The notes under the pieces were generated by a model. It did not search any database, was not told the DNA's origin, and worked only from the letters and a program-made list of their open reading frames with translations. Below, piece after piece: positions 43,197 to 50,214 of a DNA stretch of 64,000 bases (its first letter is position 1; every line of letters begins with the position of its first letter). Position numbers and translations under genes: made by a program. The stretch spans positions 1-64,000 of the forward strand of contig NZ_SCUT01000028.1 in NCBI RefSeq assembly GCF_004297265.1, given 5' to 3'. Source of the DNA: Reyranella sp. (GTDB lineage: Bacteria; Pseudomonadota; Alphaproteobacteria; Reyranellales; Reyranellaceae).

Positions 43197-43784
43197 GTGT
43201 CGAAACCTTTGTCCGTAGTCCTGATCGACGACAATCCCGCCCGCGCCGAGATCGTGGAATCCGGCCTGCGGGATGCCGGCTACGTGTTGCTGGCGCGGCT
43301 CGACGGCACCTACGACCTCGCAGCGCGCGTCAGCGTTCTGCAACCCGATGTCATCGTGATCAGCATCGACAATCCCGGCCGCGACGCGATCGAGGATCTG
43401 CGACGCACGACCGAGCAGCAGCCGCGGCCGATCGCGCTGTTCGCCGACCGTTCCGATCCGGCGACGATCGCCGCCGGGATGGAGGCAGGCGTCTCGGCCT
43501 ATGTCGTGAAGGGCCTGACGCAGGATCGGGTGCAACCGGTCGTCGACGTCGCGGTCGCGCACTTCAATCGCTATCACACGATGCGCGAGGAGCTCGAGCG
43601 CGCGCGCCTGTCGCTGGTCGAGCGCAAGACCGTCGATCGCGCCAAGGGCCTGCTCATGGAGCAGAAGGGAATCGGCGAGGAAGCCGCCTACAAGCTGCTG
43701 CGCAAGCTCGCCATGGACCAGAACAAGCGCATCGGCGAAGTGGCGCAGGATCTCCTGACCTACGCGAAGGCGCTCAAGTTCTGA
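43197..43784 (+). CDS. nasT: ANTAR-domain response regulator, nitrate antiterminator
   Basis: NasT binds paired hairpins in nascent leader RNA and prevents termination ahead of nitrate-assimilation genes. The 195-residue protein has an N-terminal receiver-like domain and a C-terminal ANTAR domain (ERKTVDRAKGLLMEQKGI to RIGEVAQDLLTYAKAL). The phospho-acceptor position appears to be Ser in VIVISIDNP, consistent with control by NasS binding rather than phosphorylation. GTG at 43197 matches the family start; TTG at 43182 with AGAGAG nearby is the alternative. The leader it should act on begins 170 bases downstream. Confidence 0.9.
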   Translation: MSKPLSVVLIDDNPARAEIVESGLRDAGYVLLARLDGTYDLAARVSVLQPDVIVISIDNPGRDAIEDLRRTTEQQPRPIALFADRSDPATIAAGMEAGVSAYVVKGLTQDRVQPVVDVAVAHFNRYHTMREELERARLSLVERKTVDRAKGLLMEQKGIGEEAAYKLLRKLAMDQNKRIGEVAQDLLTYAKALKF

Positions 43785-43792
43785 TCGACACA

Positions 43793-43838
43793 ATTGCCTG
43801 CCTCTTTGGCGATCATGCTGCATTCATGGGCAGGCAAT
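43793..43838. repeat. 10-bp inverted repeat after nasT
   Basis: ATTGCCTGCC and GGCAGGCAAT are perfect complements with 26 bases between, beginning nine bases after the nasT stop. There is no T-run. It may end or protect the nasT transcript, or bind an activator upstream of the sigma-54 promoter about 90 bases further on. Confidence 0.55.
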
Positions 43839-43929
43839 AATACGTATCCAGAGGGATGATTCGCGGAGACATCCGCACTTTCATAGTTGAATCAGACACT
43901 TGCCAAAAGGCGGCACCGCCTTGGGCTCT

Positions 43930-43945
43930 TGGCACACTTCCTGCT
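43930..43945 (+). promoter_or_regulatory. Sigma-54 (-24/-12) promoter of the nitrate assimilation operon
   Basis: TGGCACACTTCCTGCT matches the RpoN consensus TGGCAC-N5-TTGCW with one mismatch. The invariant GG (43931-43932) and GC (43943-43944) are separated by exactly 10 bases. Transcription should begin near 43956, directly before the first leader hairpin. This implies activation by an NtrC-like protein under nitrogen limitation; no clear NtrC site was recognised upstream. Confidence 0.75.
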
Positions 43946-43956
43946 GCTCTATCGGC

Positions 43957-44013
43957 GAGGCGCCCAATGACGGGCGGCTCCTGAATTCTCGGGCAGGCCA
44001 ATGGCGGTCTGCC
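43957..44013 (+). promoter_or_regulatory. ANTAR (NasT) two-hairpin RNA target in the leader
   Basis: Hairpin P1 has stem CGCCC / GGGCG (extended by GAG/CTC across one mismatch) around the loop AATGAC (43966-43971). Hairpin P2 has stem GGCAGGCC / GGTCTGCC (one G:U pair) around the loop AATGGC (44000-44005). Both loops are hexanucleotides with A at position 1 and G at position 4, the rule for ANTAR targets. They are about 11 bases apart and lie between the sigma-54 promoter and a terminator. Confidence 0.85.
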
Positions 44014-44025
44014 TTCCCGGACAAC

Positions 44026-44076
44026 GACGTCCCACGCGGTCGCAGATCATGCGGCCGCTTGGGGCGTCTTTTTTTT
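44026..44076 (+). terminator. Leader terminator (attenuator) before nasS
   Basis: An 18-pair stem with one mismatch and G:U pairs runs from GACGTCCCACGCGGTCGC to its mirror ending GGGGCGTC, with loop AGATCAT, followed by eight T (44069-44076). The nasS ribosome-binding site GGAG starts at the next base. It should stop the operon transcript unless NasT acts on the preceding hairpins. Confidence 0.9.
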
Positions 44077-44089
44077 GGAGTCGAGCGTC

Positions 44090-45313
44090 GTGGGTCAAGT
44101 CGAGCAACCGAAGGTGACGGTGGGATTCATCCCCCTCATCGACTGCGCGCCCGTTCTGTTCGCGGAGGTCCTCGGCCTCTACGAGCGCCACGGACTCGAA
44201 GTGGAACTGCGCCGCGAAGTCTCCTGGTCGAACATCCGCGACAAACTCGCGGTCGGCCTGCTCGACGCGGCCCACATGCTCTCGCCCATGCCGCTCGCCA
44301 CGACGCTCGGCATCGACAGCGTCAACGTCCCGATGATCGCGGCCATGACGCTGCATCTCAACGGCAACTCGATCACTCTGTCGAACGGGCTGTGGCGGGA
44401 GATCGGGGAAGTCGCCCCCGAGTTCGTGGGCGACAACCTGCCGGCCGGCGCGCCGCTCGACGTGCGCGCGCTGGCTGCCGTCGTCGCCCGCCGCGCCCGC
44501 GAGGGCCGGCCGCCTGTCACGCTCGCGTCGGTCTTCACCTATTCCTCGCACAACCACCTGCTGCGCCTGTGGCTGGCCTCAGGAGGTATCGATCCCGACC
44601 GCGACGTGCGGCTCACCGTCGTGCCGCCGCCGCACATGGTGGCCCACCTCTCGGGCGGCACGATCGACGGCTACTGCGTGGGCGAGCCGTGGAACCAGCA
44701 GTCCGCCTCGCTCGGCATCGGCCGCATCGCGGCAAGCAGCCGCCAGATCTGGGACTCGATGCCGGAAAAGATGCTCGGCGCGACGGAGGCCTGGGCGCAG
44801 CGCAATCCGAAGACGCTGATCGCGCTGGTGAAGGCCATCACCGAAGCCGGCGCCTGGCTCGACGAGCCGGCCAACCGGCCCGAGGCGGCGCGCATCCTGT
44901 CGACGCCGCGCTTCCTCAATGTGCCGGTGGACGTGATCGCGCGGTCGCTCAGCCTGCCGGACTTCCACATCTTCCACCGCCAGCTCGCCAACTTCCCGTG
45001 GCGCAGCCACGCCGACTGGTACCTGGCGCAGATGGTGCGCTGGGGCCAGGTCGCGCCGCGCCCGGACATGCGCGCCGTCGCCGATCGCGTATTCCGCAGC
45101 GACATCTATCGCGCCGCCGCGAGCCAGCTTGGCCTGCCGTGCCCGCTCACCGACCGCAAGGTCGAGGGAGCGCATCCAGATCCGTGGATCCTCCCGACCA
45201 ACGGCGCGCCGGTCGCGATGGGCCCCGACAGTTTCCTCGACGGGTCGGTGTTCGACCCTAGCAATGAAATCTCAACGACCTTCAAACAGCAGGAGAGCAA
45301 GCATGGCAACTAG
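44090..45313 (+). CDS. nasS: Cytoplasmic nitrate/nitrite sensor NasS (NrtA/CmpA family)
   Basis: This 407-residue protein belongs to the NrtA/CmpA nitrate-binding family but has no signal peptide; it starts almost directly at VTVGFIPLIDCAPVLFAEVL. That makes it the NasS-type sensor, which holds NasT inactive until nitrate or nitrite binds. Conserved ligand-region segments SHNHLLRLWLASGGIDP and YCVGEPWNQQ are present. The GTG start has GGAG nine bases upstream. It is the first gene after the attenuator and overlaps nrtA by 11 bases. Confidence 0.87.
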   Translation: MGQVEQPKVTVGFIPLIDCAPVLFAEVLGLYERHGLEVELRREVSWSNIRDKLAVGLLDAAHMLSPMPLATTLGIDSVNVPMIAAMTLHLNGNSITLSNGLWREIGEVAPEFVGDNLPAGAPLDVRALAAVVARRAREGRPPVTLASVFTYSSHNHLLRLWLASGGIDPDRDVRLTVVPPPHMVAHLSGGTIDGYCVGEPWNQQSASLGIGRIAASSRQIWDSMPEKMLGATEAWAQRNPKTLIALVKAITEAGAWLDEPANRPEAARILSTPRFLNVPVDVIARSLSLPDFHIFHRQLANFPWRSHADWYLAQMVRWGQVAPRPDMRAVADRVFRSDIYRAAASQLGLPCPLTDRKVEGAHPDPWILPTNGAPVAMGPDSFLDGSVFDPSNEISTTFKQQESKHGN

Positions 45314-46616
45314 GAACGGCCGCAAAGGCCTGGGACGGCGCGACCTTCTGAAGAGCGCCTCCGGCGTGGCGGCCACCGCGGCCCTGATGAGCGCAGTGCG
45401 TGCCTCCTTTCCGGGCGGCGCCTTCGCGCAGGCCGCGGGACCGGAGACCAACAAGGTCACGCTGGGCTTCATCGCTCTCACGGACTCCTCGCCGCTGATC
45501 GTGGCCAAGGAGAAGAAGCTGTTCGACAAGTACGGCATCACCGACGCCAACGTCGCCAAGCAGGCCTCCTGGGGCACCACCCGCGACAACATCGTGCTGG
45601 GCTCCGGGGCGGGCGGCATCGATGGCGCGCACATCCTGACGCCCAAGCCCTACCAGATCTCGCTGGGCCTCACGACGCCGGAGAACAAGCCGGTGCCGAT
45701 GTACATCCTGTCGCGCCTCAACACGAACGGCCAGGCGATCTCGGTCGCGAAGGAGCTGATGCCGACCGGCGCGACGGTCAATGCCGAGCCGCTCAAGGCC
45801 GCCTTCGCCAAGATGAAGGCCGGCGGCAAGGAAGTGAAGTGCGCCATGACCTTCCGCGGCGGCACCCACGACATGTGGATCCGCTACTGGCTGGCCGCGG
45901 GCGGCATCGATCCCGAAAAGGACGTCTCGACCATCGTCGTGCCGCCGCCGCAGATGGTGGCCAACATGAAGGTCGGCAGCATGGAGGCCTTCTGCGTCGG
46001 CGAGCCGTGGAACGAGCAGCTCGTCAACCAGGGCATCGGCTACTCCGCCTGCACCACCGGCGACCTCTGGAAGGACCATCCCGAGAAGAGTCTCGGCATG
46101 CGCGCCGACTGGGTCGACAAGAATCCCAAGGCGGCGCAGGCCGTCCTGCAGGCGGTCCTCGAAGCCGCGCAATGGTGCGACAAGCTCGAGAACGCGAAGG
46201 AGCTGTCGGAGATCGTGGGCAAGCGCCAGTGGTTCAACTGCCCGCCGGCCGACATCATCAACCGTATCGAAGGCAAGGTGAACTACGGCGACGGTCGTAA
46301 GATCGACAATCGTGACCTCTCGATGAAGTTCTGGCGCGACCACGCTTCCTATCCCTACCAGAGCCACGAGCTGTGGTTCCTCACCGAGAACCAGCGCTGG
46401 GGTATGATGGCCGCCGACCTCGACACCAAGGCGATCATCGGCAAGGTCAATCGCGAGGATCTGTGGCGCGAGGCCGCCAAGGCCATCGGCGTCGCGGCCA
46501 ACCAGATGCCGGCCGGCACGTCGCGCGGCAAGGAGACTTTCTTCGACGGCAAGGTCTTCGACCCGGCCGACCCGAAGGCCTATCTCGCGGCGCTTCAGAT
46601 CAAGAAGGTGGCGTGA
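45303..46616 (+). CDS. nrtA: Nitrate ABC transporter substrate-binding protein (Tat-exported)
   Basis: NrtA is the periplasmic nitrate receptor of the NrtABC importer. The 437-residue protein has a twin-arginine signal (GRRDLLKSASGVAATAALM, cleavage near FAQA), then VTLGFIALTDSSPLIVAKEK and the family segments THDMWIRYWLAAGGIDP and FCVGEPWNEQ, which parallel those of NasS. AGGAG lies eight bases before the ATG. The stop overlaps the nrtB start by one base (TGATG). Confidence 0.94.
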   Translation: MATRNGRKGLGRRDLLKSASGVAATAALMSAVRASFPGGAFAQAAGPETNKVTLGFIALTDSSPLIVAKEKKLFDKYGITDANVAKQASWGTTRDNIVLGSGAGGIDGAHILTPKPYQISLGLTTPENKPVPMYILSRLNTNGQAISVAKELMPTGATVNAEPLKAAFAKMKAGGKEVKCAMTFRGGTHDMWIRYWLAAGGIDPEKDVSTIVVPPPQMVANMKVGSMEAFCVGEPWNEQLVNQGIGYSACTTGDLWKDHPEKSLGMRADWVDKNPKAAQAVLQAVLEAAQWCDKLENAKELSEIVGKRQWFNCPPADIINRIEGKVNYGDGRKIDNRDLSMKFWRDHASYPYQSHELWFLTENQRWGMMAADLDTKAIIGKVNREDLWREAAKAIGVAANQMPAGTSRGKETFFDGKVFDPADPKAYLAALQIKKVA

Positions 46617-47533
46617 TGCAGGCCGCTGCAAAGGCCACCCTCTCGGCGGCGACCGTCTCGGTGGCCAACGCCGTCCCGGTTCCGGAATCCTCGGCCGAGA
46701 TCGTCACCTTCCGGCCGCCCGTGCGGCCGGCTCTGGAACGCGCGATGGAGATCGCACGGCATGTCGTGAGCGTCGTGCTGCCGCCGCTCATCGTGCTCTC
46801 GCTCACGCTGTTCGTCTGGCAGCTCCTCTGCTCGGAGCCGGGCGCACGCCTGCCGCCGCCGACCAAGGTGGTGGCGGATGCGTGGGATTTCATCGCCGAT
46901 CCGTTCTACGACAATGGCGGCATCGACAAGGGCGCCTTCTGGCAGATCTCCAAGAGCCTGGGGCGCGTCGCGATCGGCTTCAGTCTCGCCGCCGTCGTCG
47001 GCATTGCGCTCGGCGTGCTGGTCGGCCAGAGCACCTGGGCGATGCGCGGCCTCGATCCGATCTTCCAGGTGCTGCGCACCGTGCCGCCGCTCGCCTGGCT
47101 GCCGCTGTCGCTCGCGGGCTTTCGCCATGCCGACCCGTCGGCCCTGTTCGTGATCTTCATCACCTCGATCTGGCCGATCATCATCAACACGTCGGTGGGC
47201 GTGCGGAACATCCCGCAGGACTATCGCAACGTCGCGGCGGTCATCCGGCTCTCCTGGTGGGAGGTGTTCTACAAGATCACGCTGCCGGCGACCGTGCCCT
47301 ACATCTTCACCGGCCTGCGCATCGGCGTGGGCCTGAGCTGGCTCGCCATCGTCGCGGCCGAGATGCTGATCGGCGGCGTCGGCATCGGCTTCTTCATCTG
47401 GGACGCGTGGAACAGCTCGCGCATCTCCGACATCATCGTGGCCCTGGTCTATATCGGCATCGTCGGCTTCCTGCTCGACAAGCTGATCGCCACGGTCGGT
47501 CACTTCGTCTCGCACGGCGTCTCGGCGCAGTAG
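46616..47533 (+). CDS. nrtB: Nitrate ABC transporter permease
   Basis: This is an inner-membrane BPD-type permease of 305 residues with about six helices. It has the coupling motif EVFYKITLPATVPYIFTGLR and downstream GLSWLAIVAAEMLIGGVGIG, typical of NrtB/SsuC permeases. An extended N-terminal segment of about 45 residues precedes the first helix. It is translated by TGATG overlap from nrtA, and the ATPase gene follows 11 bases later. Confidence 0.94.
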   Translation: MQAAAKATLSAATVSVANAVPVPESSAEIVTFRPPVRPALERAMEIARHVVSVVLPPLIVLSLTLFVWQLLCSEPGARLPPPTKVVADAWDFIADPFYDNGGIDKGAFWQISKSLGRVAIGFSLAAVVGIALGVLVGQSTWAMRGLDPIFQVLRTVPPLAWLPLSLAGFRHADPSALFVIFITSIWPIIINTSVGVRNIPQDYRNVAAVIRLSWWEVFYKITLPATVPYIFTGLRIGVGLSWLAIVAAEMLIGGVGIGFFIWDAWNSSRISDIIVALVYIGIVGFLLDKLIATVGHFVSHGVSAQ

Positions 47534-47544
47534 GAGCACAGGCC

Positions 47545-48351
47545 ATGACCACACAGCCCTACCTCAAGTTCGACCAGATCGGGATGAGCTTCCGCCGTGG
47601 CCAGATGGCGACGGAAGTGCTGCGCGACGTGGACCTGCGAATCGAGCGGGGCGAGTTCGTCTCGCTGATCGGCCACTCGGGCTGCGGCAAGTCGACCCTG
47701 CTCAACATCCTGGGTGGCCTGCTGAAGTCGACCAGCGGCGAGGTCTTCCTCGAAGGCAAGGTGGTCGACGAGCCCGGCCCGGATCGCGCCATCGTGTTCC
47801 AGAACCACTCGCTGCTGCCGTGGCTCACCGTCTACGGCAACATTGCGATCGCGGTCGACAAGGTGTTCGGCGGCACCAAGAGCAAGGCCGAGCGTCACGA
47901 CTGGGTCATGCACAATCTCGAGCTCGTGCAGATGGCGCAGGCCAAGGACAAACGGCCGCACGAAGTGTCGGGCGGCATGAAGCAGAGGGTCGGTATCGCC
48001 CGGGCGCTCGCCATGCAGCCCAAGGTGCTGCTGATGGACGAGCCGTTCGGGGCGCTCGACGCGCTGACCCGGGCTCATCTCCAGGACAGCGTCATGGAGA
48101 TCCATGCGCGCCTCGGCAACACGGTGATGATGATCACCCACGATGTCGACGAGGCGGTGCTGCTGTCGGACCGCGTGGTGATGATGACCAATGGTCCCGC
48201 CGCCACCATCGGCGAGATCCTGCCAATCAATCTGCCGCGGCCGCGCCGCCGGCTCGAACTCGCGACCGACGCCGAATATGCGCGTTGCCGTGCCGCGGTG
48301 CTCGAATTCCTCTACGCCCGTCACCGGGTGCCGGCCCGTGCCGCGGCCTAG
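47545..48351 (+). CDS. nrtC: Nitrate ABC transporter ATP-binding protein
   Basis: This is the ATPase of the nitrate importer, 268 residues. Walker A is IGHSGCGKSTLL, the Q-loop QNHSLLPWLTV, the signature VSGGMKQRVGIARAL, Walker B VLLMDEPFGALD and the H-loop ITHDVDEA. It lacks the NrtA-like C-terminal regulatory domain of cyanobacterial NrtC, so it corresponds in form to NrtD; naming varies. AGGAG precedes the ATG. It is followed by a hairpin cluster before nirA. Confidence 0.93.
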   Translation: MTTQPYLKFDQIGMSFRRGQMATEVLRDVDLRIERGEFVSLIGHSGCGKSTLLNILGGLLKSTSGEVFLEGKVVDEPGPDRAIVFQNHSLLPWLTVYGNIAIAVDKVFGGTKSKAERHDWVMHNLELVQMAQAKDKRPHEVSGGMKQRVGIARALAMQPKVLLMDEPFGALDALTRAHLQDSVMEIHARLGNTVMMITHDVDEAVLLSDRVVMMTNGPAATIGEILPINLPRPRRRLELATDAEYARCRAAVLEFLYARHRVPARAAA

Positions 48352-48360
48352 CAGTTCTTC

Positions 48361-48424
48361 TCCCCCGTCAGCGGGGGAGGCGTCGCCGTCATACGGCGAC
48401 GCCTCCCCATTTGAATGGGGAGGC
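48361..48424 (+). promoter_or_regulatory. Mutually exclusive hairpins over the nirA ribosome-binding site
   Basis: Three stems share arms: TCCCCC / GGGGGA (48361-48378), a perfect 15-bp stem GGGGAGGCGTCGCCG with its mirror (48374-48408, loop TCATA), and an 11-bp stem GCCTCCCCATT / AATGGGGAGGC (48401-48424). The last arm contains the nirA Shine-Dalgarno GGGGAGG, so that stem hides it while the 15-bp stem frees it. The pieces resemble dispersed palindromes, so a regulatory role is inferred. Confidence 0.6.
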
Positions 48425-48426
48425 AT

Positions 48427-50214
48427 ATGAGCAAAGAGTTCGACGAGACCCAGAAACAGTGGCTGCAGGGTTTCGTCAGCGGCATCGAGGCGCGCAAGGC
48501 GGCGGACAAACTCGCGACGCGCGTGCCTGGAGGAGCATCCTCCGGCCCGCCGACCGGGCCCGACGCCCTGCAGCAGGCCGCCCAGGATCGCGCCGTTGCC
48601 GCGGGCGGCAGGCTGGTTGCCGAGGAAGCGGCCAAGCGGGCGCGCCATCCGCTCGATCGCTGGGACGAGCTGGTGGGGCGCGCCGAGGCCGGGCAGTTTC
48701 CCAAGGGCATGGACGTCTTTCTCACCAAGTATCACGGGCTCTTCTACGTCGCGCCGGCGGAGAACTCCTTCATGTGCCGGCTGCGCATCCCCAACGGTAT
48801 CCTGAACGCCTGGCAGATGCGCGGGCTCGCCGACGCGGCGGAAGCCTTCGGCGGCGGCTACGCCGACGTGACGACCCGTGCCAACCTGCAGATCCGCGAA
48901 ATTCCGGCACGCCATGCCGTCGACCTGTTGCTTGCCGTGCAGGATCTCGGGCTGACGGCGCGCGGCTCGGGCGCCGACAACATCCGCAACATCACCGGCA
49001 GCCCGACCGCCGGCATCGATCGCCAGGAACTCTACGACACACGGCCGCTGTGCCGCGCCATGCATCACTACATCCTCAATCACCGGGAGATGTATGGCCT
49101 GCCGCGCAAGTTCAACATCGCCTTCGACGGCGGCGGGCGCGTCCCCGTGCTGGAGGACACAAACGACATCGGCTTCGTCGCGACCGAAGTGACCGGCGGC
49201 GAAGGCTTCGAGCCCGGCATCTATTTCCGCCTGCAGCTGGGCGGCATCACCGGCCATCTCGACTTCGCCTTCGAGACCGGGATCCTGCTGAAGCCCGAGG
49301 AGTGCGTGACGGTGGCCGGTGCGGTCGTGCGGGCGTTCGCGATCCACGGCGACCGCACGAACCGCCAGAAGGCGCGGATGAAATATGTGATCGACCGCCT
49401 GGGCCGCGACGCCTTCGTGGCCGAGGTCGAGAAGGAATATGGCGCCAGGCTGCGCCGTGCGGCGGGTGCCGAGGTAGCGCCCCGCGCCCTGGCCGACAAG
49501 CATGGCCACATTGGCGTGCATCGCCAGAAGCAGGCGGGCCTCAACTATCTCGGCCTAGTGCTGCCGGTGGGCCGCATGACGGCGGAGCAGATGCGCAGTA
49601 TCGCCGGTATCGCCGAGCGCTTCGGCAGCGGCACGATCCGCCTCACCGTGTGGCAGAACCTGCTGATCTCCGATGTGTCCGACCGCGACGTCGGTGTCTG
49701 CATCGCCGCCATCGCGGCCCTCGGACTCGGCGTCGAGGCAAGCGCATTGCGGCGCGGCCTCGTCGCCTGCACCGGCAATGCCGGCTGCAAGTTCGCGGCG
49801 TCGAACACCAAGGGGCATGCGCTGAAGCTCGTAGACTATCTCGAGATGCGGCTCAGCATCGACACGCCGATCAACATCCATCTCACCGGTTGCCACCATT
49901 CCTGCGCCCAGCACTATGTCGGCGACATTGGCCTGATCGCGGCCAGGGTCGAACGCGGCGAGGACAGCGTTGAGGGCTACCACGTCTTCATCGGCGGCGG
50001 CGCGGCCTCGACGGCCGAGCAGGCGATGGCACGCGAATACGCGACCTCGATCGCCTTCGACGAGCTTCCGCCGCTTCTCGAAAGGCTCTTGGCCGGCTAC
50101 CTCATGCATCGTGAGTCCGCGAGCGAGTCGTTCTTCGAATTCTGCCGCCGTCATGAGATTGCGGCTCTGCGCGATCTGGCCGAGCGTGCGCCCGTCATGG
50201 CGCTCGCGGCATGA
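48427..50214 (+). CDS. nirA: Assimilatory ferredoxin-type nitrite reductase
   Basis: NirA reduces nitrite to ammonium with six electrons, using siroheme and a [4Fe-4S] cluster. The 595-residue protein has the two nitrite/sulfite reductase half-repeats, TTRANLQIREI and GSGADNIRNITGSPTAGID in the first. The cluster and siroheme ligands are CTGNAGCKFA and TGCHHSCAQHYVGDIGL in the second. It carries an N-terminal extension of about 90 residues. It is electron-acceptor partner to the reductase gene that overlaps its stop by ATGA. Confidence 0.94.
   Translation: MSKEFDETQKQWLQGFVSGIEARKAADKLATRVPGGASSGPPTGPDALQQAAQDRAVAAGGRLVAEEAAKRARHPLDRWDELVGRAEAGQFPKGMDVFLTKYHGLFYVAPAENSFMCRLRIPNGILNAWQMRGLADAAEAFGGGYADVTTRANLQIREIPARHAVDLLLAVQDLGLTARGSGADNIRNITGSPTAGIDRQELYDTRPLCRAMHHYILNHREMYGLPRKFNIAFDGGGRVPVLEDTNDIGFVATEVTGGEGFEPGIYFRLQLGGITGHLDFAFETGILLKPEECVTVAGAVVRAFAIHGDRTNRQKARMKYVIDRLGRDAFVAEVEKEYGARLRRAAGAEVAPRALADKHGHIGVHRQKQAGLNYLGLVLPVGRMTAEQMRSIAGIAERFGSGTIRLTVWQNLLISDVSDRDVGVCIAAIAALGLGVEASALRRGLVACTGNAGCKFAASNTKGHALKLVDYLEMRLSIDTPINIHLTGCHHSCAQHYVGDIGLIAARVERGEDSVEGYHVFIGGGAASTAEQAMAREYATSIAFDELPPLLERLLAGYLMHRESASESFFEFCRRHEIAALRDLAERAPVMALAA

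Noticed and set aside
48361..48424. Intrinsic terminator between nrtC and nirA
   Set aside because: The stems are strong but no T-run follows and the nirA ribosome-binding site lies in the last arm, so read-through is expected.
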